Assembly: GCA_015345905.1 (NCBI GenBank)
Contig: JADDTR010000011.1
Coordinates: 248,001 to 312,000 of the forward strand
DNA length: 64,000 bases
Origin: Aotearoamyces nothofagi
Taxonomy: Eukaryota > Ascomycota > Leotiomycetes > Leotiales > Tympanidaceae
Direction of reading: 5' to 3'
Shown here piece after piece: positions 1 through 15,296 of this stretch (position 1 is the first letter of the stretch; each line of letters opens with the position of its first letter). The notes under the pieces were generated by a model that did no database searches, was not told where the DNA came from, and saw only the letters and a list, made by a program, of their open reading frames with translations. The translations under genes were made by a program, and so were the position numbers.

Positions 1-697
1 CACCATTCAGTGCATTCAGTACATTCAGCACATCACCATCCAGCACGTCCAGCACACTAATCTACGTCTCCCGGCTGCTCGAACACCTACCTCCAGTGCC
101 CACGTCCCTTGCGAATTAGCTGCGCGCGAGTCGCCCCGTCGCCCGCCGCCCGCCGCCCGTCGCCAGTCGCGACTCTGGCACTGAACCAGGCCGCCCGCTC
201 TCGTCTCGCGCTCGCTACGACAAACATTCGAAGCTTCTCTCCAGCTTCCATCGCTAAGCTCAGATACTGATGCGACGTCTGGCAGAGGCGTCGTCGTGGT
301 GCCAGGAATCGCCGGATTCTCGTCTGGATGAAAAGCTTTGATTCTCGTGGTGAATCAGGACATTCATTGCAGGACGTGTTATTCACTCCGGGCTAGGCCC
401 CTTGAAGTTAGCAAGGTCTAGAAAACTCCTTTCCCTCAGCCGTTCCCGCCTGCTGCTCTCCCTCCCACCTTACCTTACTATTTCTCTGCCGACCATCATC
501 TCCGGACGATTTGGCGAACTCGCTACCCAGAGCAATCGTCCAGCAATCGTCCAGCAGCCGTCAAACGTCGATAGATCGCTCTCTGCAGCGTCTCGTGTGT
601 TGGCCTCGCCGTCACCGTCGTGATTTCGAGAATCTTCGTCGCTGCACTCACCCTCACCTTTGTCCGCGTCGCGCCTTCTCGTCCTTTGTGAGGCCGG
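1..697 (+). promoter_or_regulatory. Upstream region and likely 5' leader of the Zn2Cys6 gene
   Basis: No gene is supported here. The + strand is pyrimidine-rich from about 400 to 700, with many TCTC/CCTC runs and a short direct repeat of an ATCGTCCAGCA-like word near 535-560. That is usual for fungal core promoters and long 5' untranslated leaders. Short open frames exist on both strands but none resembles a protein. The start site cannot be placed from sequence alone. Confidence 0.5.
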
Positions 698-2817
698 ATG
701 GCTGAGCACCTCACTTCCCATCCCTCAGATCATCAGAACGGCTCTGCGCCATCGTCGCCATCGATGTCTCAATCACAGCAGCAGGGTGGCCTCTCGCGAC
801 AAGCTGTGAGCTATCCGAGTCCAACATCGTACCCATCACCAACCGGCCAGTATGCCTACCCAGCCCCAAATAACCAGCAGGTCAACGAGCCCTACCGCGC
901 AAGCCCGACCGGCAGCAACGGGTCGCTGTCTCTGCCCAGCATGCGATCCCTAGATCCTCTCCAGCAGCAGGCACACCAGCAGCACATGGGCTCCCCGTTG
1001 CCTCCGCCGGTCGCTCAGATGGGGGCTCCTTACTACCACTCATCCCAAACCTTGCCACATCCGTCACAATATCCCAACGTCACATCTGATCCGACGGGAC
1101 AGAACATGCGATATGCTCTGCCTCAGCCAGACAATCGTGTAATGAGTGGAGGGAGACACAAGAAAGTACGTACCCTATCCAACAGCACAAGTGACCTCGA
1201 CGCGATTCCTTTGCTAACGGCGTCACCCTCGTAGGAAATCAAGCGTCGAACCAAGACGGGTTGCTTGACTTGCCGAAAGCGAAGAATAAAGGTAAGTTGC
1301 AAAATACTCGAGAATTCAGATCGTCGCGTCGCCTTTATTGTTTCTGGGGTCGACGCGAGCTTCGCTTGGTGCTCTCGCATACTTAGATCCCTTTCGTTTG
1401 CTTCACCTCTTACGATCCAGAGCAACTAAGCTAACCGATATCTCAGTGTGACGAAGCTCACCCGGCTTGTCGCAACTGCCAGAAATCAAAGCGCGAGTGT
1501 ATGGGTTACGATCCTATATTCAAACAACAACCAGGCCCTGCAGCCATCCAGCCAGCACCGAGCTCTGCTCCTTCACAAGCCTCTACAACGGCGCCATCAA
1601 ACCCATACGGCAATCAGCCTTCGATGTTGCAAGGTTACGGCGCACAAGTACCAAACATGGGTTATGAGCCAGCTCTGTCCGCCGGCGTCAGTTCACCTGG
1701 CTCAACGAGTCAGCAGTTTGACTATGCTTCCGCTATCGATCCGGCCTTGGAGGCTGTGTCGGCTGCGCCTGCGAACGCAAACCAGTTCCAGCAGGCTGGC
1801 ATGCCTAATTTCCGTGAGGATTTGAAGAGAGAATTACAGAGCACGAGTCCTTACTCGTCTGGTGCGTCTGACTCTGCTCATATTAGAGGTGGCGCCTCCT
1901 CTTTCATTTTCCCCTCAAGCTCTCAATTGACCCAAGAAGACGTATCTACTCACACGGCTGTATCAGCGAAGCCGACGAAAATCGATGATCTTCTCGTTCC
2001 ATTACCTACAACCCAACCTCGCGAGCTGGCGCTTGAGCAGATCGATGAGGTCAAGCACCTTTTCCATAGCATCTATTCGCCCGGGCTTGAGAACTTTCTC
2101 GAATCGAAATGGTTCCCTTCGAACGGTGTTGCATTCTTGCTCAACGACAAGCGATTGCTCGAACAATACGCCATATTGCTCGATCAGTTCGCAAAGACGG
2201 CCACTGACGACCAGAGCCAGATGCTGTACACTGCAACTGTCGAAACAAGGGTGGTGTGGGGACTGGCGTGCATGGTTCGTCTTGCTGGACAGCAGGCTTC
2301 CAAAGGCGTAAAGGTGGAAAGTGGCAGCATCCCCGCAACTGATGATGCTGTAGAAGCCAGCCACAGATTGACTGTCTACGAGAATCTTCTTTGTGGCATT
2401 GTAGCGACGGACAACCCTCTTACCAAGCCGGTTCAAGGTAGCGGCGACCACCACAGACTACGTGAGCTTGAGTTTTGGTACATGCTTGCCCGATTCACCA
2501 CACTTCGGGATGATGAGCCTAATTCGGCAAGAGACATCGATGCTACACTCGCCGCTCTTCGCAACCTCCTTGATGGACGTGAGAATCGAGATGTTCTCTA
2601 CTCTATTGCTGTCGTCAGGGCCATTGGACAACGTGTATCGGAATATGCAGAGACCGATCAGCCCCTACACCTTGACGAGCAAGACGCCCGCAGCAAGCTT
2701 GCTGTCGCGAAGCGTTTTGTCAAGGACGAGGCAAACGGAAACGGCACTACCAACGTAATTCGTCGTCTTTGTGAGCTTGCAACACGATCTTGGTCTGCTC
2801 CTCGTGCTACCAAGTAG
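698..2817 (+). CDS. Zn(II)2Cys6 transcription factor
   Basis: A nuclear DNA-binding regulator of about 631 aa. I read three exons: 698-1165, 1235-1291 and 1447-2817. Introns are GTACGT..TAG and GTAAGT..CAG, with a CTAAC branch site in the first. Residues 1-156 are Ser/Pro/Gln-rich and disordered-looking. The binuclear zinc cluster, with cysteines at about 166, 169, 176, 183, 186 and 193 (CX2CX6CX6CX2CX6C), is split between the tiny second exon and the third. A basic KRRTK patch precedes it. The C-terminal 400 residues are mostly helical-looking and could be a fungal transcription-factor domain. The general family is secure. The target genes are unknown, although the zinc cluster resembles a broadly conserved Pezizomycotina group sometimes called Moc3-like. 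Confidence 0.9.
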
Positions 2818-3903
2818 TGTTATGCTTGCTACTACCTTACGATTTCCTTTTGTTCAACTCATAGCATTTTTACAGTCTGGCTCGTCATGCATTAAGGATG
2901 GGATTATTGGCATAGTAGCCAGGTTGAGCTCAGTATGCTTCGACGGAATCATTCACAAGAATATGAAAAGGGAATGAAACCTCACCTATCTCTCCCAGAA
3001 GAGACTGGTATACACTAGTTTAGGTGTGCACGGGATGTTTAATACGTGGCTTCTAAGAAGTAATATGCGACCACGTGCTTACTTGCTCTGCTCTTCTTTG
3101 TAATCTAGTTTCTTAGACACAATTGAGATCATTTTGCACTCTATTTGGATGCTATCTTGCCTTTTCATAAGTGAACTCATAATACTAGATCATGAGCAAA
3201 CAAAAGCTTCATTATCCAGAGCTGGTTAGTACACGATTTATTTCCACTATTATCAGTATTACAAAGATTCTAGTATGTATTCTATCTACAGTATTAACAA
3301 CTACCGGACACTATCGAGAAAGAGCACATCCTTTTCGTTTTCCTAAATAAGAATGTTTGTCATCCTCCTCCCTACCAGTTAACCATGTAATCATAGCCAA
3401 CTTAGTATATGTATTGCAGTGCAGATATGCGGGAACCCAGCAACAGGTCTATAGATGCTCTCATTGTGCAACGAGACCCCCCGTTAGATATGAAGGCACA
3501 GGGATAGTCATAGTGCTGATTTGAAAGCTGACGGGAGTTTGGGTTATCGCTCGTGGGAATCACAGATCTAGGGAAAGACGTAGACTTGGAAATGGAGAAC
3601 TTTGGGAGTTGGGATCGATGGCCCATGATAGACTAATACAATATCGAAGTAACATCCTACAGTGATCTGGAATCTAAACTTTGGAATGATGGAGATTGAC
3701 GAGGAAGAGCAGGCTGAGTCTTTCGTTACAACTATGACTATATAGGTGAAGGATGGATTTTCGAGAGTGTATGAACGATTGTGCCTCGTGATGCAACCCT
3801 GCTAGAAAGACCCTCCCAATGGCTCCGCCAACCTCTCCTTCAGTCTTCAGATACAGTGCTATTGAGTATCGTCTGAACCCACTGTGAATTCTAATGCTTC
3901 ATA
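2818..3903. other. Intergenic, AT-rich, no gene seen
   Basis: About 1.1 kb between two convergent genes, so it should hold both 3' ends. It is AT-rich with many in-frame stops. The small minus-strand frame at 3402-3626 has no recognisable features. No repeat or RNA gene was noticed. Confidence 0.5.
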
Positions 3904-5167
3904 TCACATATCCTTTTGCTCCGCCACTGGACTCAACAGTTTCCCCGTTTCTAGAGCACCTCTTACGTTGTTAATACACCACACTTCCATCTTTGTCTGT
4001 GTCTCTACCGTCCAAGTGCCCATATGCGGGAGTAGCATCACGTGTGGGTTATCAATCAAGCCTGGATGAATCTTCGGCTCTTCCTCAAACACGTCAAGAC
4101 CGGCTGACCAGACTTTCCCGATCTTAAGCGCTTCCACAAGAGCAGCCTCATCCATCACAGCACCTCGTGCAGTGTTAATGATCACGACGCCGGTCTTCAT
4201 TTTTGCAAACTCAGCAGTAGAGACTATGTGGTGGGTATTTTTCTGAAGCCTGTCAGTGTCTGCTAATATTCTTAAAGGGGGTGGGAAGCTACATTGAGTG
4301 GAAGATTCAATGACAGAACATCACTAGTACTTAGAAGTTCATCGAAGCTGACGTATTTTGCTCCTCCGCTCAGCTCTTCGCTCAGCTCCGTCCGGTTATA
4401 GTACTGGATGGCCATGTCGAATGCAGCAGCCTTTTTCATCAGGTTGCGTCCGATGCCTCCCATTCCTAGGATACCTAGCACCTTTCCCTGAGGGTCATGA
4501 CCGAGTGGAGGTGCAGGTGATCCTCTCCATAGTCCCTTTCGGGCTTCAAACATAGCTGATGTGTCTATCAGTTGTTGTAATTTTGCAAGAATAATAAAAC
4601 CTACAGGTATTGAAGCCTCGTAAAGCACCCAGAATGAGGAACTATGAAAATGATTAGTGTCCGCTATTCCTGATGATATGCTATCAAATACCATATTTGT
4701 ATCAGCAGTCGCATCATCGACAGCAGTTGGCACATTCGATACGCGAATCCCACGGTCGGTGCAAGCATGAACATCTATCTGGTCGTATCCGGCTCCTATA
4801 TTACCATTGTCAAATTTTCTGAGCTCTCTCGGAATGGAACGGACCTACCATTATGGGCAATGAACTTTAAGCTTTTTGGAAGATTATCACACAGCTCACT
4901 GTCCACCAACCCCGTGATTGAGACCGAGTAGAAGGTTCTGAAAGCAACGACAACTTTATCAAATGCTCCGCTTCTGCATTCTTTGATAAAGTCATCGCGA
5001 TTCGTCGACTTGGGTTCAATAAGATCTGCAATTGAGGAGAGAGAATTCCATTCCTTATGTGCGCTATAGCCGACGAGGGTAAGATTAGGCGTCTTGCCAC
5101 CGGAATAGAATGATTGAGATACATACTGATCGATCTTCCCTAAGAGTAAGACTTGCGGCTTCGCCAT
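3904..5167 (-). CDS. D-isomer-specific 2-hydroxyacid dehydrogenase (glyoxylate/hydroxypyruvate reductase type)
   Basis: NAD(P)H-dependent reduction of 2-oxo acids such as glyoxylate is the expected activity. Five exons read on the minus strand: 5167-4849, 4795-4692, 4641-4605, 4555-4293 and 4242-3904. They join in frame to about 353 aa, the usual length. The Rossmann loop GMGGIG lies near residue 184. The catalytic triad is visible as Arg (in NTARGA, about 267), Glu (in FEEEP, about 296) and His (in PHMGT, about 314). Phases agree at all four introns. The third exon is only 37 nt. No targeting signal is obvious, so it is probably cytosolic. The exact substrate cannot be read from the sequence. 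Confidence 0.9.
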
Positions 5168-6230
5168 CTCTAGGGCTTCGCAAAAGGCTATTCTAAGTTC
5201 TCTCTACTACAGAGATTATCCCTCCTGTTAACTATTATTATTGACGTCCAAACCAGAAGGTTTATGGCCGACCGCCGGAAACAGTACACTAATCAGGTCC
5301 AGGGCGTGTTAGATACAAGGACCCTAGTCTTCTTCACGTATTAGGAGCCAACTGTGGCTGCAGAGCATGTGCCGATAATATTCGAGCCCAGATTGTCTAA
5401 AAGGGCATGGAGGAAGGAAATCTATAATATACAAATGGGAGAATTTAGTTCGTAGAAGCGAAGGGTGGACCGGGAACTCATTCAACACCCCAAATGCCCA
5501 AATTCATTCTGCGAATTCTGCCCCACTATGGCGGGAAAATTAGCTTCTCTAACCTAGGAAGATCGGATATTCTTCGTCTGGAGCTTCTAGGATTTCTACA
5601 GCAGCTCCCCTCCAATAGGGAATTATTAGCAAGGCAGGTACGACTACTTTGTGCGTTCCGGAACAAAACCTGATAATTGAATCGATCGTCACTTCGCCAT
5701 TTCGTCATTATTCAGGACGAGTCCGGTCTTGTTAGTCCCGACTTCCCCGCGCCAAGAGCAACAAGGCAAGCGGCGATGTGAAAATTAGACAATAAGGGCC
5801 TCCTTGCGTTCATTCAAACTTCAGCCCCAGCACCCGACCGTAGAGGTCGATCCTTGGAGAAGGTAATCATATTGTATCATTATCAGAGGTCGAGGCATAC
5901 GGCACGTGTAACATTGCATATGGCTCCACGGAAGGCTTTCAATAGATGCCTGAATAGAAACTTTCAATTTATTGTCTGCTGTTCTGTACAGTGCTTCATA
6001 CTAGCAAAGACGAACATTCTACTTGGCCGTGGTTGAAGAGCCAAATAAACGCCAAACGCTGAAAATGAGAAACCCTCTTGTTGAAACTTTTCCGGAAATT
6101 CATGTAAATGCCGTTGAAGACAAATGTTTATCCCAGATCATGCCATCGTAAGTCATGTTGAAAGATGCTTCTATACTGCCGTCATGCCACATGTGTTGAT
6201 CCATGATCCAGAAGAAACCCAATAATATTT
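5168..6230. other. Intergenic, no gene seen
   Basis: Holds the promoter of the minus-strand dehydrogenase and the 3' end of the SAH hydrolase gene. Short frames at 5526-5708 (-) and 5854-6036 (+) have no coding character. No repeat or RNA structure was recognised. Confidence 0.45.
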
Positions 6231-7905
<1,675 letters not shown>

Positions 7906-9589
7906 GATTGTGGTTTGTTTTGAAGTATTTTGGAAGAATCGGATGTGTTGTGGTATGATGCAGAGGGGTTGAGGTTGAGGAATAAAAACGTCTCGTACCT
8001 TGGGCAGCACTAGTGCGGGGCGGCGGTGAGGCGAGCCGCTAAGGGAGTTCAATTTAAGAGAATTGTACCCGTTGCCATTTTTCAAGATTGCTAATTGCCG
8101 AGTCAGCGACCCTCTCGTAGTGGATCTAGTAACAAACGATTCACGTGGTGGCATAGGGGAGGCGATATGGACCTAAGTGTATTTAATTCTCATTATAATA
8201 CAGTATCAATGATAAGGTACCCTTGCCTTATCTAACTCTGTCTTTATCTTTTGCGTCTCTGTCTAATAACGACGGGCTAGTCCAAACACGATATAAGTAT
8301 TGACAAATGTATAGAAGAAACATACATGTATTGACAACATCTATGATACGTCCCCATGAAGCCACCCTTGTCAATTTCTTTCTGCTCAACTCTTTGCTTA
8401 ACAAATACTATCTTGATAATGGCAATACCACCAATAGTAACTGGAATTACGAATGCTTCATTAAACAACAGCATATACGCCTTGCCTATTATAATACACG
8501 CTTAGGCAGGGCTGGCGGAAGACCGCCCTGAGATACACAACACTAGCATTATGTCTGTCTTTGCTCTTAGGGCTGGTACCAGCTTCGATACACTTGTATA
8601 TACTTCGCTCTGGAGGATTTTCTATGCAATGCTAATTGTGGTTGTGCCACCTAACGAATCGAAGAAGATCGCAACAGCGTTTTTTATTAGCATACATTCC
8701 GAGTTAGGACATGAATGGCGATGAAAGGGATCTGTGCTCCTGGCCCAACTCTGAAAACCTCTACAATTTGAGAAACACGGGTAGATCAAGCTAGTGCGGA
8801 GAGTAAAAATGCAAAAACAGAGAGAACCATAAATGGCCCTCAGATCTCAATAATAGTGATGCTGCCACCGACATGTATTTGTGATATAATTGATATGAGA
8901 TATAGGATTGCCAGATACGAGAGCCTTCGGGGGAGGTGCCTTGTACAGCTTGAAAATAGAAATGAGATAAGAAGAAGTGTCTCATGACTCTGATATGGTT
9001 GTCAAGGAACATAATAAGCTGGGAGCAAATACGACTATATACGCATATAAACTAATAGACGAAACAGCCAGTACAGACTAGCAAGGAGTTTTATCCTTTA
9101 GCTAAAGATCCCAGGAAGGGTAGTGACACAATATGGTCATTGGAATTGCTGCACGATAAATATAACGATTAGCAGCATAAAGTCTAGGATATACCAAGAG
9201 TCTTTGGATCTCTTTCATAGGTATATTGAGACTCTCCGTTGAAGCGCTAGCAACAAGCAGGCTAAGAAGTACTGCGAGAAGAAAACACCAAGGGGACTGG
9301 TTCCAAGACATTCTGTTTTGTGGTTGATCTAGATTGTTTCCTTAGCGGTGGGTTGTTAGGAAAAAAGAAAGAAAACCCCCCGCAATATGAACAAGCACAA
9401 TTTCTCCAAAGTTAGCACGAATGAGATGGAAGTGAGATGGTCCATGATCTTCGTTTAATAGAATCTATGAATCTTATCTCGAAACCGCTCAACCTGTGAT
9501 GCTGTGCCCTCGAACTACCACTCCACCATGCTATTAGACGCCTAGAATGATTGAGACTAAAAAAAAAGTCCTTGTCGCCAGACGGCTTT
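7906..9589. other. Intergenic region with SAH1 promoter and one doubtful small frame
   Basis: About 1.7 kb. The part next to 7905 should hold the SAH1 promoter and leader. From 8160 to 9600 it is AT-rich with scattered stops. The only frame worth noting is the short secreted-like one at 9102-9311, listed separately. No repeat or RNA gene was noticed. Confidence 0.45.
9102..9311 (-). CDS. Possible small secreted peptide (doubtful)
   Basis: A 69-codon frame starting with ATG. Its first 25 residues look like a strong signal peptide: WCFLLAVLLSLLVASA followed by small residues. The remainder has no recognised motif. A plausible short intron begins at GTATAT after codon 39, with a GCTAAT branch site and GTGCAG acceptor. 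Splicing it would give a product of only about 42 aa. I do not recognise a family. It could equally be chance, since hydrophobic frames arise easily. Confidence 0.22.
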   Translation of the reverse strand: MSWNQSPWCFLLAVLLSLLVASASTESLNIPMKEIQRLLVYPRLYAANRYIYRAAIPMTILCHYPSWDL

Positions 9590-10373
9590 TCAGACTACTC
9601 GTTTGACCTATGCAAGCCAAATCAGTCACCGGCCAATGACTCCAAAGCGCTCGGCGCTGTTCTTGCCTACCTCAAAGAAACGCTTTAGCCACCAGACCTG
9701 GAAGATGCCTTCGCCAACCAGGACGAACATCTGAAAGATGCTCCACCACTTAACTCTTTCATTTGTGCTCTCAGCAGTATTTCGATGTATCCTCTCGCGG
9801 ATTACAATATAGGATTGCTCATCTTTGACTTGCGCTAGTAGCTCAGAAAGCTGCCGAACTATAGGCACACTTTAGCATTGTGCAATGCAATCCAATACAA
9901 TAGACGGCTTTGGCTTACCTTCGGCTTCCAATGGATCGGATGGCGCATCAGACTCTGGCACATAGACAATTCCATGGACATTGAATGAGACTTCTTTACT
10001 AGATGCCGACCAGTGCTCATTACTGAAGCAGTAGACAAACTTTCCATCATGCTGGGCTGTAAAGGAATGATCTCCTGTGGATACAGACCTCTCGTGTGCC
10101 TCCATGCCTCCACTTGGATTTTGAATCTGTCGCCCATTAGCCTTGAAGTCATACAAGCCATCTCGGGAAAGATACCCAGAAGTCAATCTCCAGATTTCCA
10201 GCACCTCCAAATTCCCTATCCCCTACTTGAAAAGTGACCGTCATCTTGTCGTCCCTGTGGAGCTGTTCGTGGAAACATTCTCGGCCGTGTGCTCCTAATT
10301 GAATATTGTGAGCGGCTGCTGTACTTAGCAAGCTACCTAAGGCAAGTAGATATGCCGTGGTCGAAAAGCGCAT
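9590..10373 (-). CDS. p24 family (emp24/GOLD) cargo receptor
   Basis: A type I membrane protein that cycles between ER and Golgi and helps sort cargo into COPII and COPI vesicles. Exons: 10373-10176, 10126-9919, 9858-9671 and an 18-nt last exon 9607-9590, giving about 203 aa. A signal peptide ends near residue 21 (STAAA). The GOLD domain follows, with the paired cysteines in RECFHE and VYCFSNE. Then come a heptad-like coiled coil, a transmembrane segment (IFQMFVLVGEGIFQVWW) and a short cytosolic tail ending KRVV. It is closest to the Emp24 or Erv25 branches, and I cannot decide which. It stands head-to-head with ARF1. Confidence 0.9.
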
Positions 10374-11695
<1,322 letters not shown>

Positions 11696-11810
11696 ACTTG
11701 ACAATATACATCACATCTTAGCACCTAGATTTGCTTTGCAAGGTGCCCCCAAAACGGTCGACAGTTCCCCACGACATTGCTATCCTCGAAATCAGTTACG
11801 GTGCCACTCC

Positions 11811-12071
11811 TCATGACCGTCTTTTCTGTCCTTTCAGCGATTTCCCATCCATGAGAGGCGCAAAGTTGAATCTTGTACGATGACGAAGCTCTGCGATTCC
11901 AGCTTCTGCCTTGGCTCTAGTTTCAAATCGTAGAATCCATTTTCCTTTTGCGTGCTTCGTTCCCACACTTTCTGCCACTGGCCATGCATCTTCCTTGTGC
12001 TTGGCATGGTACAAAAGCAGACAGTAGATGAAGGGTGAGGCTTGGTAGTTTACATGAAAATCGACTTTACT
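11811..12071 (-). CDS. Orphan coding-like exon or gene remnant, unknown protein
   Basis: An open frame of about 86 codons that begins right after an in-frame stop which doubles as a good acceptor (TTCTAG). It has no ATG near its start. Its composition looks coding: aromatic-rich at the beginning (VNYQASPFIYCLLLYHAKHK), then a segment with GKWILRFETRAKAEAGI and a basic end (KGQKRRS). The pattern suggests the last exon of a larger protein, but I found no matching upstream exon in the next 700 bp. It may be a relic or the tail of an unusually spliced gene. I do not recognise the family. Confidence 0.35.
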   Translation of the reverse strand, partial: SKVDFHVNYQASPFIYCLLLYHAKHKEDAWPVAESVGTKHAKGKWILRFETRAKAEAGIAELRHRTRFNFAPLMDGKSLKGQKRRS

Positions 12072-12255
12072 CTAGAACAAATATCTAATCTGCACATCAA
12101 AGACTTTTGTGTTGTAACAGCGTGTGCATAAAATGTCATTTGCCGGTTTAATCTATATCTAATTTCTTCAGAGATGACCGTTCAAACGCCATCTTTGAGT
12201 GGGCATATAGTGAAAGCTTTCATTGCCATCGCTTTTTCATCTTGCGTCACATCAA

Positions 12256-12270
12256 CCCCCCCCCCCCCCC
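12256..12270. repeat. Poly-C homopolymer of about 15
   Basis: An uninterrupted run of about 15 C within intergenic DNA, flanked by ATCAA and AAGGG. Its exact length may be affected by sequencing error. Confidence 0.85.
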
Positions 12271-12796
12271 AAGGGCATCCAGTAATGACGTCTTATAAAT
12301 ATGTTATGCTCTCATCAACTACACAACTACAGAAGCGGATGGAGAGAAGTAACAGGCGCTCGATGCAATTGAAGAGAAACCTGCCACCGATAACTGATAG
12401 GATCCTTTGCTCTCACTTTCAGTATAATTATATTATTACATATATGATTTAATGCTCTCATCGACTACTGACAGCCAGTTTTCATGTACTTGTAGGAACC
12501 TTTCATCCAACGAAGAGCGAAGACTTGAGAGAGTTTACAAACGAAAAAATTGCCCTCGGGATTTTAGAAATGGTAGCTATGATAGTGATGAATTTATCAC
12601 GTGCACGAACCACCGAGGCTTCCGGCCCTGTAGCCTTGAAGTCTTGCTCAAAGGTACTTCTGGAGAAATCGAGATGTTTCGACCAGATACATCACACCAC
12701 ATAAGTTGGCTTGCTCTAATTTATCTATAGGTAAATATGCCCATCTATTCCCCCAATTCTCAGCATCATTTATGACAAGCTGTATTCTTTTACATT

Positions 12797-15296
12797 ATGC
12801 TGGTCTCGAAGATTCATTTACCTGCTCGGCGCATTGCCGCTACCACATCGCCACTATTGAGGACCCCCGTTAGCTCTACGATTACTCACTTACGGAGCGG
12901 GCTACAAACCAATGCGGCAGTAATAGCATCGATAAAACAACTGCGACTCCTAAGTGCCAATAGCAATCCACCAACACAACTACAAGTCCCTCGAACAAAC
13001 TTCTTACCACTCAACACCGTTCGACATTATGCCAATGGACGCCCACACCCTCCTGGCGGTACACATCGAATGGACCTGGGAGGCGATGGGGAACAAAAAT
13101 CGGCTTTAGAACAATACGGTGTTGACCTCACTGCAAGAGCAAAAGATGGAAAATTGGATCCGGTCATTGGCAGAGACGCCGAGATACACCGCACCATTCA
13201 AATCCTATCCCGGAGAACCAAAAACAACCCAGTCCTAATCGGAAACGCTGGCACAGGAAAAACTGCGGTTATCGAGGGGCTGGCACAAAGAATTGTAAAA
13301 AATGAAGTTCCAGAATCTATTAAGAACAAAAAAGTCATTTCTCTTGATTTGGGACAACTCATTGCTGGTGCGAAGTTTAGAGGAGATTTTGAGGAGCGTC
13401 TAAAGGCAGTCCTAAAAGAGGTCTCTGATGCACATGGGGGTGTTATTTTGTTCGTCGATGAGCTACATACACTGCTAGGTCTTGGCAAGGCGGAAGGGTC
13501 TATCGACGCCTCAAATCTACTCAAACCTGCATTGTCCAGAGGCGAATTACAGTGCTGTGGTGCAACGACTCTGAATGAATATCGAATGATCGAAAAGGAC
13601 GCCGCCTTAGCCCGCCGATTCCAACCCATCTTAGTTAATGAGCCTACAATACAGGATACAATTAGCATACTTCGTGGTATCAAAGAAAAGTATGAGGTAC
13701 ATCACGGTGTTAGGATCACAGACGGCGCTCTTGTCGCGGCTGCTACATATTCCAACCGGTATATCACGGATCGCTTCCTTCCTGATAAAGCCATAGATCT
13801 CATGGACGAAGCAGCAAGCGCTTTACGGTTACAACAAGAGAGCAAACCAGACGATATATTGAGCCTGGATCAAAAGATCATGACTGTTCAGATAGAGCTC
13901 GAAAGTTTAAGGAAGGAAACAGATATTGCGAGCAAGGAGCGGCGTGAGAAACTTCAGGCCGATCTCAAGAATTACCAAGGAGAAGCTGCTGTACTGACGG
14001 AGAAATGGGAGAAGGAACGCGCTGAGATTGACGCGATTAAAAAGACTAAAGAAGATCTTGAAAAGGCTAAAGTTGAACTGGAACAGGCACAGCGGGAGAA
14101 CAACTTTGGCCGAGCAGGAGAACTGCGATACTCAGTAATCCCAAACTTGTTGAAAAATCTCCCAAAGGAAGGTGAACCCACACCTGATTCTACCGAGGGA
14201 TCTCTTATACACGATGCTGTTACAGCCGATGATATAGCATCGATCGTCTCACGCATTACCGGAATTCCAATATCGAAGCTGACTTCGGGTCATGCAGAGA
14301 AGCTCCTTCATATGGAAGACACACTCCGAGAGTCTGTGAGAGGTCAAGACGAAGCTCTGGTCGCTGTTGCCAATGCAGTTCGTATGCAGCGTGCTGGTTT
14401 GAACGGAGAGAATAGACCCTTGGCATCATTCTTCTTCTTAGGACCGACGGGTGTGGGAAAGACTGAGCTTGCAAAGAAAATAGCATCTTTCCTCTTCTCT
14501 ACTGAAACAGCAGTTGTTCGTTTTGATATGAGCGAGTTCCAGGAGAAGCATACTGTTTCGAGACTGATTGGAAGTCCCGCTGGGTATGTAGGATACGAGG
14601 ACGCTGGACAGTTGACAGAAGCGGTCCGGAGAAAGCCGTATGCGGTCTTACTTTTTGATGAGATAGAGAAGGTAAATTTCCAACTAATTCGTTTGCTGTT
14701 GAATAATTGCTAACAGCTATCTCTAGGCCCATAAAGATGTGTCAACTTTATTATTACAAGTTCTTGACGAAGGGTATCTTACAGATTCTCAAGGTCATAA
14801 AGTTGACTTCCGTAACACCCTCATCATTCTCACATCAAACCTTGGTGCAGATATCCTTGTTGGTGCCAACATCGATCACCCTTACAAAGAGGGGGAGAAT
14901 GGTGAGATTGATCCAGACGTCCGTAAGGCTGTTATGGATGTCGTGACTTCAAACTATCCGCCTGAGTTTCTTAACCGAATTGACGAGTTTGTCATTTTTA
15001 AACGACTTTCACTGAATGCACTACGGGACATTGTGGACATTCGTCTGAAGGAGCTCCAACAGAGACTTGATGATAGGAGAATCAACTTGAAAGTTGGAGA
15101 TGACGTGCGACTTTGGCTTGCTGAACGAGGATATGACCCACGATATGGGGCGCGTCCACTAAACAGGCTTATTTCAAAGGAACTTGGCAACAGACTTGCA
15201 GAGAAGATCATTAAAGGGGATATTAGGAACAGCAGTACTGCTGTGGTCACATTGAAGGAGGATGGAGAGGGTCTCAATCTTGCCGCAGAACCTTGA
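12797..15296 (+). CDS. HSP78: Mitochondrial Hsp78, ClpB-type disaggregase
   Basis: An AAA+ chaperone of the mitochondrial matrix that works with mtHsp70 to rescue aggregated proteins. Two exons, 12797-14671 and 14727-15296, with a 55-nt intron, give 814 aa, against 811 in yeast. The first 85 residues are rich in Arg, Ser and Thr and nearly free of acids, as in a matrix-targeting presequence. The Clp N-domain is absent, as expected for Hsp78. The first ATPase module has Walker A GNAGTGKT (about 149) and Walker B ILFVDE. The coiled-coil middle domain runs from about 350 to 440. The second module has GPTGVGKT (about 549) and VLLFDEIEK. The intron falls just after the second Walker B. Confidence 0.96.

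Larger units (their letters stand above)
11696..12796. other. Intergenic region before HSP78
   Basis: Contains a coding-like frame on the minus strand (11811-12071, listed separately), a C15 homopolymer at about 12256 and AT-rich DNA that should include the HSP78 promoter. The small + frames at 12174 and 12452 have no recognisable protein features. Confidence 0.45.

Noticed and set aside
10127-10175. A 34-nt intron ending at 10142 in the p24 gene
   Set aside because: Too short for splicing and it adds seven residues not expected in the family; the later acceptor GCGACAG gives a 49-nt intron with a CTAAT branch site and the standard length.
12640-12796. A heat-shock element in front of HSP78
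   Set aside because: Only an imperfect TTCnnGAG plus distant TTTC words are present, below what I would call an nTTCnnGAAn array.
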